Assembly: GCF_002117445.1 (NCBI RefSeq)
Contig: NZ_CP019937.1
Coordinates: forward strand, 401,001-465,000
Direction: 5' to 3'
DNA: 64,000 nt
From: Ketogulonicigenium robustum
GTDB lineage: Bacteria > Pseudomonadota > Alphaproteobacteria > Rhodobacterales > Rhodobacteraceae
Shown: positions 9,600-19,139 of the stretch, one piece after another
Layout: every line of letters begins with the position of its first letter
How positions within the stretch are numbered: position 1 is the stretch's first letter
Program-made: the position numbers and the translations under genes
Notes under the pieces: model-generated
Told to the model about the DNA's origin: nothing
Database searches by the model: none
Seen by the model: only the letters and a program-made list of their open reading frames with translations

Positions 9600-10515
9600 T
9601 CCCGTCTTTGAAGTCGAGGCCCATTTCGGAATAACGCTCGGCTTCTTCCAGCCAGTTCGGGCGGACTTTGACTTGCAGGAACAGGTGGCACTTGCGGCCC
9701 ATGAATTCCTCTAGCTCAAGCCGCGCAGCTTGGCCGATGGCTTTCGCGGTCTCGCCCTTGCGGCCCAGCACGATGCCCTTGTGGCCGTCGCGCGCGACGT
9801 AGATGACCTGATCGATGCGGGCCGATCCGTCGGGGCGTTCTTCCCAGCGCTCGGTCTCGACCGTCAGTTCATAGGGCAGTTCTTGGTGCAGGCGCAGCGT
9901 CAGTTTTTCGCGGGTGATTTCTGCGGCGATCATGCGCATCGGCAGATCGGCGATCTGGTCTTCGGGGTAAAGCCACGGGCTGGGCGGCATTTCGCCCGCC
10001 AGCCATTCTTTCAAATGGTCGCAACCATAGCCCTTTTCGGCCGAGATCATGAACGTCTGCACGAAGGGGAAGGCCGCGTTAGCTGCTTCGGTCAGAGCCA
10101 GCAATTCTTCGGCTTTGACGCGGTCGATTTTGTTGATGACCAGCGCGACAGGCGTTTTGCCGACGCGGTCTTTCAGGCTGTCGATAATCGCCTTGGCGCC
10201 GTCGGTCAGGCCACGGTGGGCTTCGATCAGCATCAGGACGACATCGGCATCACCCGCGCCACCCCAAGCCGCGGCGACCATCGCACGGTCAAGCCGGCGG
10301 CGGGGGCGGAACAGGCCAGGGGTGTCGACGAACACGATCTGCGCATCGCTCGCAATGGCAACGCCGCGAATACGCGCGCGCGTCGTTTGCACCTTATGCG
10401 TCACGATCGAGACCTTGGCCCCGACCATGCGGTTCAGCAACGTGGATTTTCCGGCGTTCGGCTCGCCGATCAGGGCGACAAAACCGGCGCGGGTGTTTTC
10501 AGTCGGTTCAGTCAT
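9592..10515 (-). CDS. era: GTPase Era
   Basis: Essential GTPase that binds 16S rRNA and helps assemble the 30S subunit. 307 residues. The G1 loop GEPNAGKS (residues 17-24), DTPG and NKID nucleotide motifs are intact, and the C-terminal KH domain contains [17 protein letters not shown]. It overlaps rnc upstream and DUF1491 downstream by eight bases each, consistent with the conserved rnc-era pairing and coupled translation. Confidence 0.98.
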   Translation of the reverse strand: MTEPTENTRAGFVALIGEPNAGKSTLLNRMVGAKVSIVTHKVQTTRARIRGVAIASDAQIVFVDTPGLFRPRRRLDRAMVAAAWGGAGDADVVLMLIEAHRGLTDGAKAIIDSLKDRVGKTPVALVINKIDRVKAEELLALTEAANAAFPFVQTFMISAEKGYGCDHLKEWLAGEMPPSPWLYPEDQIADLPMRMIAAEITREKLTLRLHQELPYELTVETERWEERPDGSARIDQVIYVARDGHKGIVLGRKGETAKAIGQAARLELEEFMGRKCHLFLQVKVRPNWLEEAERYSEMGLDFKDGNA

Positions 10516-11194
10516 TCTGTGTAACTTTCGTCAGCAAAGCTGCGGCTGCAGCATGTTCGGCAAGGCGTTTCGATCCGGCCTCGCCCGTGGCCGAGGGGCC
10601 GGATTGCAATGTCACGCGCACGGTAAAAACAGGGGCATGGTCGGGGCCCGAACGGGCTTCTTCGGCGTAGGAGGGTGGGGTCTGGCCACGCCCTTGGGCC
10701 CATTCCTGCAAAGCGGTTTTGGCGTCGCGGGCATCATCGTCGACGCTGTGAATCGACGCCGTCCAGTGCAGCAGCACCACCTTCTTCGCGGCCTCGAAGC
10801 CCGCATCCAGATAGACGGCGGCCAGAACAGCCTCCATAGCGTCAGCCAGCACCGCCTCTTTCTTGCGGCCACCGGTCTTCATCTCTGACCGGCCGATACG
10901 AAGCGCACTGCCCAAATCGATCATGCGGGCAATTTCGGCGCAGGTTTCGCGGCGGACAAGGCGGTTGAAACGCGGCGCAATCTGCCCCTCGGTTGCCTCG
11001 GGGTCGGCCGCCAGCAGCGCCTCGGCGATCACCAGACCCAAAACGCGGTCACCCAGAAACTCCAGCCGCTGGTTGTCCGACCGGTCGGGCGATGACGCCG
11101 AGCCGTGCGTCAGGGCGCGCATCAGAATTTCGGTTCTGTGGAATTTGTGACCCAAGCGGTCGGCAAATTCCATGAGGGTCGCTGCGTGTTTCAC
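10508..11194 (-). CDS. rnc: Ribonuclease III
   Basis: Double-strand-specific endoribonuclease for rRNA and mRNA processing. 228 residues. The family signature [11 protein letters not shown] supplies E45 and D49, and the second metal pair is D118 and E121 in [15 protein letters not shown]-terminal dsRNA-binding domain follows. The start is a GTG at 11192-11194, one base after the lepB stop. An ATG at 11171-11173 (seven codons in) is possible but would trim the usual N-terminus. Confidence 0.97.
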   Translation of the reverse strand: MKHAATLMEFADRLGHKFHRTEILMRALTHGSASSPDRSDNQRLEFLGDRVLGLVIAEALLAADPEATEGQIAPRFNRLVRRETCAEIARMIDLGSALRIGRSEMKTGGRKKEAVLADAMEAVLAAVYLDAGFEAAKKVVLLHWTASIHSVDDDARDAKTALQEWAQGRGQTPPSYAEEARSGPDHAPVFTVRVTLQSGPSATGEAGSKRLAEHAAAAALLTKVTQND

Positions 11195-11195
11195 C

Positions 11196-12038
11196 TTAGT
11201 CCAATGCCTTGAAGAAGCGGTCGGGGCGCCATGTCCAGAATTGCAGCAACGACCGCCCAGCCGAGGAGAAGATCACGCGATCGGCACGGCCGATCAGGTT
11301 CTCCAGCGGGACAAAGCCGACGCCGTTGCCGGTCAGCCAGCGGCTGTCGGCAGAATTGTCGCGGTTGTCGCCCATGAAGAAGTAGTGCCCTTCGGGCACG
11401 GTATAGACGGGCGTGTTGTCTTGCGGCTGATCGCCGATGTTCAGAATGTCATGCGACACGCCGTTCGGCAGCGTCTCGCGCAGGCGCTGCGACTGACAGT
11501 CTGCGCCCATGCCCACCGGGCCGTTCGCGCAGCTTGGCAACAGGCCTTGCGGGCCTTGGCGTTCCATCACTTCGTGGAAAGTGCCTGCATCTTCCTGCGG
11601 GGCAGCCACATCGTTGATGTAAACGACGCCGTCTTTCACTTGCACGCGGTCGCCCGGCAGCCCGATCAGGCGTTTGATGTAATCTTCGCCGGTTTTGGGG
11701 TGGCGGAAGACGATGATGTCGCCGCGTTCGGGGGCGCTGCCGAACAGGCGGTTATCTTCGCCGCCGACCCAGCCGCAAATGTCTTTCGCGTCGATATTCA
11801 CCGGTCCGATGTTGATCGACGGGCAGGACGCGAACGAATAGCCGTAGGCCATTTTGTTCACAAACAGGAAGTCACCGATCAGCAGCGTATCCTTCATCGA
11901 CCCCGAGGGGATGTAGAAGGGCTGGAACAAAATAGTGCGGAACGCGCCCGCGATCAGCAGCGCGAAGACGATGGTCTTCAGCGTCTCGATGATCGAGGCG
12001 GCCGCGCCTGATTTTGCTGCGCCTGATTTTGCTGCCAT
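11196..12038 (-). CDS. lepB: Signal peptidase I
   Basis: Membrane serine protease that removes signal peptides. 280 residues. One N-terminal membrane segment (about residues 22-40) is followed by the catalytic serine in PSGSM (S47) and the general-base lysine in [11 protein letters not shown] (K122). [14 protein letters not shown] near the C-terminus is the conserved box E. The start is ATG 12036-12038; an upstream TTG at 12056 is less likely. The N-terminus contains a perfect 15-bp tandem duplication giving KSGAA twice. It sits upstream of rnc, the usual order. Confidence 0.97.
   Translation of the reverse strand: MAAKSGAAKSGAAASIIETLKTIVFALLIAGAFRTILFQPFYIPSGSMKDTLLIGDFLFVNKMAYGYSFASCPSINIGPVNIDAKDICGWVGGEDNRLFGSAPERGDIIVFRHPKTGEDYIKRLIGLPGDRVQVKDGVVYINDVAAPQEDAGTFHEVMERQGPQGLLPSCANGPVGMGADCQSQRLRETLPNGVSHDILNIGDQPQDNTPVYTVPEGHYFFMGDNRDNSADSRWLTGNGVGFVPLENLIGRADRVIFSSAGRSLLQFWTWRPDRFFKALD
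12004..12033. repeat. 15-bp perfect tandem duplication inside lepB N-terminus
   Basis: Positions 12004-12018 and 12019-12033 are identical. On the coding strand this gives [10 protein letters not shown] in frame in the cytoplasmic tail of LepB before the membrane segment. It probably arose by replication slippage and does not disturb the frame. Confidence 0.9.
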
Positions 12039-12125
12039 AACTGTGCTCACTTCCAAAAGCGTTAGGGGGCTTCTTGCGCGCCGAGGGCTATCAAGTCAAG
12101 CAGCCGCGGGCCGGGGTGCGATCAA

Positions 12126-12536
12126 TCACGCGGGATCGGTCAGGGGCTGGGCGTCGATGACGACAAACGCCTGCGCCCAAGGGTGATCGTCGGTCAGTGT
12201 CACGTGAATCACTGCGCGGTGGCCGGGCGGGGTCAGTGCAGCCAACCGCTCGGCGGCCCAGCCGGTGACTTCCATCACCGGTTGCCCCGTGCGCAGGTTG
12301 CGCACCGACATGTCTTTCCATGCAATGCCCATGGCCAGACCGGTGCCGAGGGCTTTGGAGCAAGCCTCTTTCGCGGCCCAGCGTTTGGCGTAGATGGCGG
12401 CGGGCTTGGCATTGCGTTCGGCACGGGCCTGTTCCAGCTGGGTGAAGACGCGATTGCGGAAACGGTCGCCAAACCGCGCCAGCGTGCCTTCGACCCGCTC
12501 GATATTGCACAGATCGGTGCCGATGCCGATGATCAT
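12126..12536 (-). CDS. acpS: Holo-[acyl-carrier-protein] synthase
   Basis: Transfers the phosphopantetheine arm from CoA to apo-ACP. 136 residues. The N-terminal [16 protein letters not shown] carries the metal aspartate (D8), and the second signature is [14 protein letters not shown]. The ATG overlaps the pdxJ stop by four bases (ATGA), fixing the start; longer readings upstream are antisense-like pdxJ frames. An 87-base gap separates it from lepB. Confidence 0.96.
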   Translation of the reverse strand: MIIGIGTDLCNIERVEGTLARFGDRFRNRVFTQLEQARAERNAKPAAIYAKRWAAKEACSKALGTGLAMGIAWKDMSVRNLRTGQPVMEVTGWAAERLAALTPPGHRAVIHVTLTDDHPWAQAFVVIDAQPLTDPA

Positions 12537-13276
12537 GCGCGGGCGCTGTTCATCTGGCGGCGCATCTCGGCCATCGCGGCGGGCAGGCCGACGAACATCG
12601 CCTCGCCCATCAGGAAGTGGCCGATGTTCAGTTCTTTGATCTGGGGAATCGCGGCGATGGGGCCGACGCTGTCGTAATTCAGGCCGTGGCCCGCGTGCAC
12701 TTCCAGCCCCAAAGCATCGGCAAAGCCCGCCATCGCGCAGATCCGCGCCAGCTCCGCATCGCGGTGGGCGGTCTCGCCCGCATCGTGGGCCTCGCAATAG
12801 GCGCCGGTGTGCAGTTCGACGACAGCGGCACCGATGCGGGCCGCCGATTCAATCTGCGCGCTGTCGGCTGCGATAAACAGCGAGACGCGAATACCCGCCA
12901 TCCGCAGCGGTTCGATATAGGCGCGTAGGTAGTCTTCCTGCCCCAGCACATCCAGGCCGCCTTCGGTCGTCCGTTCTTCGCGCCGTTCGGGCACAAGGCA
13001 AACAGCGTGCGGGTGGGTTTGCAGCGCGATGCGCTGCATCTCGGCGGTGGCGGCCATTTCAAAATTCAGCGGAATGGTGATCGCTTGCCGGATCGCGGCC
13101 ATGTCGGCATCGCGGATATGGCGGCGATCTTCGCGCAGATGCGCGGTGATGCCATCTGCGCCCGCGTTTTGCGCCAGAATTGCCGCACGGACGGGGTCTG
13201 GTGTGGCGCCGCCGCGCGCGTTGCGCACGGTCGCGACGTGGTCAATGTTCACCCCAAGGCGCAACGTATCAGCCAT
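12533..13276 (-). CDS. pdxJ: Pyridoxine 5'-phosphate synthase
   Basis: Condenses 1-deoxyxylulose 5-phosphate with 3-amino-2-oxopropyl phosphate to make pyridoxine phosphate. 247 residues in a TIM barrel. The N-terminus [17 protein letters not shown], then [16 protein letters not shown] and HAGHGLNY, are diagnostic. It overlaps DUF2062 by eight bases upstream and acpS by four downstream, within the long rpoZ-era operon. Confidence 0.97.
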   Translation of the reverse strand: MADTLRLGVNIDHVATVRNARGGATPDPVRAAILAQNAGADGITAHLREDRRHIRDADMAAIRQAITIPLNFEMAATAEMQRIALQTHPHAVCLVPERREERTTEGGLDVLGQEDYLRAYIEPLRMAGIRVSLFIAADSAQIESAARIGAAVVELHTGAYCEAHDAGETAHRDAELARICAMAGFADALGLEVHAGHGLNYDSVGPIAAIPQIKELNIGHFLMGEAMFVGLPAAMAEMRRQMNSARA

Positions 13277-13916
13277 TCAATGTGTCCTGCTGCTTGTCCG
13301 TGTCCAGCGCCAGCGTGGCCTGACGGGCCTGCAGGCGTTTGTGGCGCATGTTCTGATAGGCCCGCACCAATGGCAAGGTCAGCACATAGGTCAGAACCCC
13401 GAAAATCGGCCCCAGCACCACACCGCCGATCAGGAACGGGAAAAAGACCATGTGCCAGAATTCGATCAACTCGTCCCAGTGGGCGGTGGCGGGGCTGAAA
13501 AGCGCCATAAAGTTCTGCCACAGCTGCTGGGCGGCCAGCATGAACAAGTCCGGCACGGCGGCGATCACACCCTCTTTGGGGCGGCTGCCCAAAATCGCGT
13601 AGCCCAAATTCAGCGCACCCGCGATGATAGGCAGGGCCGTGAACGGGTTGCCGAAGCTTTGCCCGATGGCGGCGGCCAGCAGGTTTGCACGCATCAGCTT
13701 GGCCAAACCGAGTGCGACGAACAGGTGCAGCCCGATGACCGGCGAAAAGCTGGCGGCAACCCCGATGGCAATCCCGCGGGCGATACGTTCGGGCGAATCG
13801 GGCAGGCGCTGGATGCGTCGGCCGATATAGCCGATCCCGCGCAAGAACCCTTTGCGCGGCCATAACGTCTCGCGCAGGGTCTGGCCGAAACTGCGCTTCT
13901 CGCGCCGCTTGAACAT
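13269..13916 (-). CDS. DUF2062 membrane protein
   Basis: A 215-residue protein with a basic N-terminus, then membrane helices at about residues 45-70, 82-105 and 150-185. The motif [32 protein letters not shown] is typical of DUF2062, here seen as positions about 48-80. The function is unknown. The gene starts one base after the rsh stop and overlaps pdxJ, so it is an integral member of the operon. Confidence 0.9.
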   Translation of the reverse strand: MFKRREKRSFGQTLRETLWPRKGFLRGIGYIGRRIQRLPDSPERIARGIAIGVAASFSPVIGLHLFVALGLAKLMRANLLAAAIGQSFGNPFTALPIIAGALNLGYAILGSRPKEGVIAAVPDLFMLAAQQLWQNFMALFSPATAHWDELIEFWHMVFFPFLIGGVVLGPIFGVLTYVLTLPLVRAYQNMRHKRLQARQATLALDTDKQQDTLNG

Positions 13917-13917
13917 G

Positions 13918-16194
13918 CTAGTGCCCTGCCGAGCCCGAGGCGGGCAGCGCCGCCGACCAATTCATGGCACGCTGCGCATCGCGCAAACGCACCAGCGACG
14001 AGATGTGGCTGTCGGCATCGAGCGCGGTCATCACGCGGTGCAGGTGTTCAGCATCGCGCACGTCGACATCAACGCGAATGCGGTAATAATCCGTCTTGCG
14101 ATCCAGAAAATCGACGTCGGATATGTTCGCATTCTGCTCGCCGATCAGGGTGCAGATCCGGCCCAAAACACCCGCGTCATTGGCCATCGACAATTCCAAC
14201 GACACCGCGCTGACGGCCTTGTGCTGCCCTTCGTGCCAGCGCAGGTCGACCCAACGGTCAGGCTGGTCTTCGTAATCGGACAGGTTGGGGCAGTCGATTG
14301 CGTGGATAATTACGCCTTGCCCGCGGAAGGTGATGCCGACGATCCGCTCGCCCGGGACGGGCTGGCAGCAGGGCGCGCGGCGGAAGCTTTGGTCGGCGCT
14401 GAGGCCGACAATTGCTTTTTCCGCGTCGATCTCGTTCGCGTTTTGCAGCTTCAGATCAGGGTAAATCGCCCGCACAACTTCGCGCGCGGTGATTTCCGCG
14501 GCGCCGACGCGCAGCAGCAACTGTTCGGCATTTTCCAGCGCCAGCGCGCGCGCCGCCGTGGCCAAGGCCTTGTCAGTCGCTTTTTTACCGGCGTTTTCAA
14601 AGGCAACGCGTGTCAGCTCGGTTCCCAGCTTGATGAACCGGTCGCGGTCTTTTTCGCGCAGCCACCGACGGATGGCCGATTTCGCGCGGCCCGTAACGGC
14701 AATGTCGATCCACGTCGCCTGCGGGGTCTGGCCGTCGGCAATGATGATCTCGACCGACTGGCCATTCTTCAGCCGCGTCCACAGGGGCACGCGCAGCCCG
14801 TCAACCTTAGCGCCAACGCAGGCGTGGCCGATGCGGGTGTGGATCGCATAGGCAAAGTCGATCGGCGTCGCGCCTTGCGGCAGCTTGATCACCTCGCCCT
14901 TGGGCGTAAAGCAGAAGACCTGATCCTGATACATCTCGAGCTTGAAGGTCTCGAGAAATTCATCGTGGTCTTTGTCTTCCTCGAACCGCTCGGAGAGCTG
15001 CGATATCCAACGAACGGGATCGACGACAAAGCGGTTTTTGACCGGCTCGCCATCACGGTATGACCAGTGCGCGGCAACGCCGGCCTCGGCCACTTCATGC
15101 ATCTCGCGGGTGCGGATTTGCACTTCGACCCGCTTGCCACCCAGCGCCGATACGGCTGTATGGATCGAGCGGTAACCGTTTGATTTCGGCTGGCTTATGT
15201 AGTCTTTGAAGCGCCCCGGCACCGAACGCCAGCGCTGGTGGATTGCCCCCAGCGCGCGGTAGCAATCGGCGTCGGTTTTCGTGATCACGCGGAAACCGTA
15301 GATGTCGGACAGCTGCGAAAAGCTTTGATCTTTCTGCTGCATCTTGCGCCAGATCGAATAGGGCTTTTTCGCGCGGCCATACACCTCGGCGGGGATGCCG
15401 GTTTTGCCCAGCTCCTCCAGCAAATCCTCGGTGATGCGTTGCACCAGATCGCCCGCTTCTTGTTGCAGCAGGCTGAAGCGCTGGATGATGGAATCGCGCG
15501 CCTCGGGGTTGAGGACGCGGAAGGCCATGTCCTCCAGCTCCTCGCGCATCCACTGCATCCCCATGCGACCGGCCAGCGGGGCATAGATGTCCATGGTCTC
15601 GCGGGCTTTTTTCGCCTGCTTGTCGGGGCGCATCGAGGCGATGGTGCGCATGTTGTGCAAGCGGTCGGCCAGCTTGACCAGCGTCACCCGCAAATCGCGC
15701 GAGGTCGCCATGATCAGCTTGCGGAAATTCTCGGCCTGCTTGGTCTCGGCCGAATGCAGCTGCAGGTTCGTCAGTTTGGTCACGCCATCGACCAGATCGG
15801 CGATGACGTGGCCGAACTGGGCCTCGACCTCGGCATAGGTGGCGCGGGTGTCTTCCACGGTGTCGTGCAGCAGGGCGGTGACGATGGTGGCATCGTCCAT
15901 CTGCTGCTGCGCCAAAATCATGGCGACGGCGACGGGGTGGGTGAAATAGGGCTCGCCCGAATGGCGGAACTGGCCTTCGTGCATCTGGCGACCAAAGTCC
16001 CAGGCATCGCGCAACAGTTTTTCATTGGTGGCGGGGTTGTAGGTGCGCACGCAGGTGATCAAATCATCCAGCGTTACAACGGGTTCGGGGACGACCTGCG
16101 CAACCCCGGCAGCAGCCAGTGGGGCGCCGGTGCGCCCCGCTGCAGGCAGGCCTTGATCAACTGCCACGGCCTTGCCTTTGTCAGTGCCTTGCAT
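13918..16194 (-). CDS. rsh: Bifunctional (p)ppGpp synthetase/hydrolase (RelA/SpoT homologue)
   Basis: Makes and degrades the stringent-response alarmone. 758 residues. The domain order is the family standard: HD hydrolase (H110-D111 in LLHDTVED, with metal His in HSGEPYFTHP), nucleotidyltransferase domain (SNGYRSIHT, VQIRT), TGS (about residues 425-490), a helical/zinc-finger-like segment (APCCQPVPGE) and a C-terminal ACT domain (about 680-750). A short, Ala/Gly-rich extension of about 39 residues precedes the conserved start. The ATG is only seven bases from the rpoZ stop. An intact HD indicates hydrolase as well as synthetase activity. Confidence 0.97.
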   Translation of the reverse strand: MQGTDKGKAVAVDQGLPAAGRTGAPLAAAGVAQVVPEPVVTLDDLITCVRTYNPATNEKLLRDAWDFGRQMHEGQFRHSGEPYFTHPVAVAMILAQQQMDDATIVTALLHDTVEDTRATYAEVEAQFGHVIADLVDGVTKLTNLQLHSAETKQAENFRKLIMATSRDLRVTLVKLADRLHNMRTIASMRPDKQAKKARETMDIYAPLAGRMGMQWMREELEDMAFRVLNPEARDSIIQRFSLLQQEAGDLVQRITEDLLEELGKTGIPAEVYGRAKKPYSIWRKMQQKDQSFSQLSDIYGFRVITKTDADCYRALGAIHQRWRSVPGRFKDYISQPKSNGYRSIHTAVSALGGKRVEVQIRTREMHEVAEAGVAAHWSYRDGEPVKNRFVVDPVRWISQLSERFEEDKDHDEFLETFKLEMYQDQVFCFTPKGEVIKLPQGATPIDFAYAIHTRIGHACVGAKVDGLRVPLWTRLKNGQSVEIIIADGQTPQATWIDIAVTGRAKSAIRRWLREKDRDRFIKLGTELTRVAFENAGKKATDKALATAARALALENAEQLLLRVGAAEITAREVVRAIYPDLKLQNANEIDAEKAIVGLSADQSFRRAPCCQPVPGERIVGITFRGQGVIIHAIDCPNLSDYEDQPDRWVDLRWHEGQHKAVSAVSLELSMANDAGVLGRICTLIGEQNANISDVDFLDRKTDYYRIRVDVDVRDAEHLHRVMTALDADSHISSLVRLRDAQRAMNWSAALPASGSAGH

Positions 16195-16201
16195 GGCGGC
16201 C

Positions 16202-16555
16202 TCAGCGGCCCTCTTGGGCTTGCAGCAATTCGCGCAGCAGGCGCTCTTCGCTCATGTCGTCTTGGGCCGGACGATCCATTTCGGCGCTCATCAGCAGAGC
16301 CATCGAATCGTCTTCGGGCTCGTCGACTTCGATCTCGTGCTGGTTGGCCTCGATCATGCGCTCGCGCAGGTCGTCAGCCAGCTGGGTTTCCTCGGCGATT
16401 TCGCGCAGCGAGACGACAGGGTTTTTGTCGTTGTCGCGCGGCACGGTCAGGGCGGACCCTGCGGCGATTTCGCGTGCGCGATGAGCGGCCAGCATGACCA
16501 ATTCGAAACGGTTCGGAATCTTGTCCACGCAGTCTTCGACGGTAACACGTGCCAT
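16202..16555 (-). CDS. rpoZ: RNA polymerase omega subunit
   Basis: Small RNA polymerase subunit that stabilises beta' and carries a ppGpp site in proteobacteria. 117 residues, with MARVTVEDC and [16 protein letters not shown] diagnostic and an acidic C-terminal tail common in Alphaproteobacteria. It is the first gene of the minus-strand operon and directly precedes rsh, a conserved pairing. Confidence 0.97.
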   Translation of the reverse strand: MARVTVEDCVDKIPNRFELVMLAAHRAREIAAGSALTVPRDNDKNPVVSLREIAEETQLADDLRERMIEANQHEIEVDEPEDDSMALLMSAEMDRPAQDDMSEERLLRELLQAQEGR

Positions 16556-16969
16556 TCAACAACTCCCCTTTAAGACGGGTTTGACGGGTTCGGACAGCCC
16601 GGGCAAAGTCCACGATTCTGCATGGATCGCGCGCGACGGGCTAGGAAAGCAACCATTTAAAGCCGCGCGGGCCAGAACGCAAGGGCCAGTCGGATCGGGC
16701 CCGCGCAGTGCGGTTTCCCTTTGGAGAAATGGTTAACAATATATCGCAAATGGCAATCACAGTGGTCCTACACAGGATTGCTATTTATTCATGCGAAATA
16801 ACGTATGTTATCGCAAACAAGTCGCGATTTGTCGCCATATTGCACATCTTTTCGTGAATTACTTGCAAGATGACATATCTTGGATAACTAATCCGATAGA
16901 CCGCTGCTTGTTCATATTTGCAGGTTTATTTCCAAACGCAGCGGCCGAGCATGATTGGAAGGATAACAC
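16556..16969. other. AT-richer divergent intergenic region between rpoZ and the NYN gene
   Basis: No open frame with coding character. The first about 180 bases are GC-rich rpoZ leader. From about 16720 the sequence becomes distinctly AT-rich, with repeated TATCGCAAA (16743-16750 region and 16810-16818) and a near-perfect inverted repeat at 16792-16815. It probably carries the rpoZ promoter on the minus strand and a separate promoter for the NYN gene on the plus strand. Confidence 0.6.
16792..16815. promoter_or_regulatory. Inverted repeat upstream of NYN gene
   Basis: TGCGAAATAAC (16792-16802) and GTTATCGCA (16807-16815) are complementary apart from one unpaired A, with a four-base GTAT centre. 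It lies about 155 bases before the NYN start in AT-rich DNA. It could be an operator or a leader hairpin; no known regulator is recognised. Confidence 0.4.
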
Positions 16970-17569
16970 ATGTTTTATCGGGACGAGCGAATTGCGCTCT
17001 TTATCGATGGCGCCAATCTTTATGCGGCATCGAAGGCCCTCGGGTTTGATATAGATTATAAATTGTTACGCAGCGAATTCATGCGGCGCGGGCGCTTGGT
17101 GCGGGCTTTTTACTACACCGCGCTGCTGGAGAATGACGAATATTCGCCCATCCGGCCACTGGTCGACTGGCTGCACTACAACGGCTTCGCCATGCGCACC
17201 AAAGCCGCGAAAGAGTTTATGGACGCCCAAGGTCGCCGCAAGATCAAGGGCAACATGGACATCGAACTGACGGTCGATGCGATGGAACTGGCCCCTCATG
17301 TCGATCATATCGTGTTGTTTTCAGGCGACGGCGATTTCCGCCCGCTGATCGAGTCGCTGCAGCGGCGCGGTGTGCGGGTCTCGGTCGTCTCAACCGTGCG
17401 CAGCCAGCCGCCGATGATTTCGGATGAACTGCGCCGCCAAGCCGACAACTTCATCGAGCTGGACGAGCTGCGCGATGTTTTGGGCCGCCCGCCGCGCGAC
17501 CCGCGCCCCGAGGGGCGTACCCATCCCGCCCCGCGCGAGGATGCCGAAACCCACAGCTTGCTGGACTAA
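16970..17569 (+). CDS. NYN (LabA/DUF88) domain protein
   Basis: A 199-residue protein. The PIN-like NYN nuclease fold is visible in ALFIDGANLY (first acidic residue), KGNMDIELTVDAM, and VLFSGDGDFRPLIE (second acidic pair). Bacterial LabA/YihA-type NYN proteins are thought to be RNA nucleases acting in RNA turnover. The C-terminal 30 residues are Pro/Arg-rich and likely disordered. The ATG follows AAGGATAACAC. It has its own AT-rich upstream region and is followed by a GC-rich hairpin before ispH. Confidence 0.9.
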   Translation: MFYRDERIALFIDGANLYAASKALGFDIDYKLLRSEFMRRGRLVRAFYYTALLENDEYSPIRPLVDWLHYNGFAMRTKAAKEFMDAQGRRKIKGNMDIELTVDAMELAPHVDHIVLFSGDGDFRPLIESLQRRGVRVSVVSTVRSQPPMISDELRRQADNFIELDELRDVLGRPPRDPRPEGRTHPAPREDAETHSLLD

Positions 17570-17575
17570 CACCGA

Positions 17576-17600
17576 CGGGCGCCCTTTACGGGGGCGCCCG
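17576..17600 (+). terminator. GC-rich stem-loop after NYN gene
   Basis: A perfect nine-base stem CGGGCGCCC (17576-17584) and GGGCGCCCG (17592-17600) around a seven-base loop, seven bases after the NYN stop. There is no T run, so it is a transcript-end or attenuation hairpin rather than a canonical intrinsic terminator. Confidence 0.55.
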
Positions 17601-17650
17601 CTGCGCATATCTCGGGTGGGAACGCCACAAGCACCGTCGGAGCCTGCGCC

Positions 17651-18601
17651 ATGACATCTGCCCCCCTGACCGTTTATCTGGCAGCGCCGCGCGGGTTTTG
17701 CGCAGGGGTCGACCGCGCTATCCGCATTGTCGAAATGGCGCTGGATAAATGGGGCGCGCCCGTTTTTGTCCGCCACGAGATCGTGCACAATAAATACGTT
17801 GTCGATGCGCTGCGCGCCAAGGGGGCTGTGTTCGTCGAGGAACTGGACGAGTGCCCCGATGACCGACCCGTCATTTTTTCGGCCCACGGTGTCCCGAAGG
17901 CGATCCCGGCCGAGGCGCTGCGCCGCAATATGATTCACGTGGATGCAACCTGCCCGTTGGTCACCAAAGTCCATAACGAGGCCGCCCGTCACCACGCCAA
18001 CGGCCTGCAGATGATCATGGTGGGCCACGCGGGTCACCCCGAAGTGATCGGCACCATGGGCCAGCTTCCGGCGGGCGAGGTGATGCTGGTGGAAACCGTC
18101 GCCGATGTTGCAACCGTGCAGGTGCGCGATGAGACCCGTTTGGCGATGATTACACAGACGACCCTGTCGGTCGATGACACCGCCGAAATCGCTGCCGCGC
18201 TGCGCGCGCGCTTTCCCGCGATCCTCGTGCCCGCCAAGGAAGATATTTGCTACGCCACCACCAACCGGCAAGAGGCTGTGAAGGTGATGGCGCCCAAATG
18301 CGACGCCATTCTGGTGGTGGGCGCGCCCAATTCATCGAATTCCAAACGCTTGGTCGAGGTGGGCACCCGCGCGGGCTGTGCCTATTCCCAGTTGGTGCAG
18401 CGCGCCGCCGATATTGATTGGCGCGCGCTGGAGGGCATCCGCACCATCGGCATCACCGCCGGTGCCTCGGCCCCCGAGGTGCTGATCGAGGAGGTGATCG
18501 ACGCCTTCCGCGACCGTTACGACGTCACCGTCGAATTGGTCGTCACCGCCGAAGAGCGGGTCGAGTTCAAAGTTCCCAAAGTCCTACGCGAGCCTGCCTG
18601 A
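17651..18601 (+). CDS. ispH: 4-hydroxy-3-methylbut-2-enyl diphosphate reductase
   Basis: Last enzyme of the non-mevalonate isoprenoid pathway, making IPP and DMAPP with a [4Fe-4S] cluster. 316 residues. The three cluster cysteines are C17 (GFCAGV), C101 (DATCPLV) and C200 (DICYATTNR), with HEIVHN and SAHGVP supplying substrate-binding residues. The start is ATG 17651. The stop is one base from the rnhA start, so the two are co-transcribed. Confidence 0.98.
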   Translation: MTSAPLTVYLAAPRGFCAGVDRAIRIVEMALDKWGAPVFVRHEIVHNKYVVDALRAKGAVFVEELDECPDDRPVIFSAHGVPKAIPAEALRRNMIHVDATCPLVTKVHNEAARHHANGLQMIMVGHAGHPEVIGTMGQLPAGEVMLVETVADVATVQVRDETRLAMITQTTLSVDDTAEIAAALRARFPAILVPAKEDICYATTNRQEAVKVMAPKCDAILVVGAPNSSNSKRLVEVGTRAGCAYSQLVQRAADIDWRALEGIRTIGITAGASAPEVLIEEVIDAFRDRYDVTVELVVTAEERVEFKVPKVLREPA

Positions 18602-18602
18602 T

Positions 18603-19079
18603 ATGCCTGAATTCATTTGCTTTACCGACGGTGCCTGTTCGGGAAACCCAGGGCCCGGGGGGTGGGGCGTGTTGATGCAGGCGCGCGAGGGGGCCACTGT
18701 CGTCAAAGAACGCCCCCTGTCGGGCGGCGAGGCGATGACCACCAACAACCGGATGGAGTTGATGGCCGCTATATCGGCGTTGGAAAACTTCACCCGCGCG
18801 GCGCAGGTCACCATCGTGACCGACAGCGTGTATGTGAAAGACGGTATCACCAGCTGGCTTCACAATTGGAAGCGTAACGGCTGGCGCACATCGCAGGGCA
18901 AGCCGGTGAAGAATGACGACCTGTGGCGCCGGCTGGACGCCGAGGTCGCCCGCCACAGTGTGGTGTGGAAATGGGTCAAAGGCCACGCGGGGCACCCCGA
19001 AAACGAACGCGCGGACGAGCTAGCCCGCGCAGGCATGGCCCCCTTCAAGGTTGCCCGAAATGCGGGCAGCGGCGTTTAA
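18603..19079 (+). CDS. rnhA: Ribonuclease HI
   Basis: Cleaves RNA in RNA-DNA hybrids. 158 residues, full length. The catalytic residues D9 ([15 protein letters not shown]), E52 (NNRMELMA), D74 (VTDSVYV) and D138 (NERADELA) and the H128 flap ([10 protein letters not shown]) are all present. It follows ispH immediately, a frequent alphaproteobacterial pair. Confidence 0.97.
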   Translation: MPEFICFTDGACSGNPGPGGWGVLMQAREGATVVKERPLSGGEAMTTNNRMELMAAISALENFTRAAQVTIVTDSVYVKDGITSWLHNWKRNGWRTSQGKPVKNDDLWRRLDAEVARHSVVWKWVKGHAGHPENERADELARAGMAPFKVARNAGSGV

Positions 19080-19139
19080 ACACTGGCAAGCGCCTGCGCG
19101 GCCTGTTAGCCAACTGCCGATGATTGCAGAAGGCTGACA

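Noticed and set aside
13852..15063. 403-codon plus-strand frame opposite rsh
   Set aside because: Antisense shadow; rsh is complete on the minus strand with all domains.
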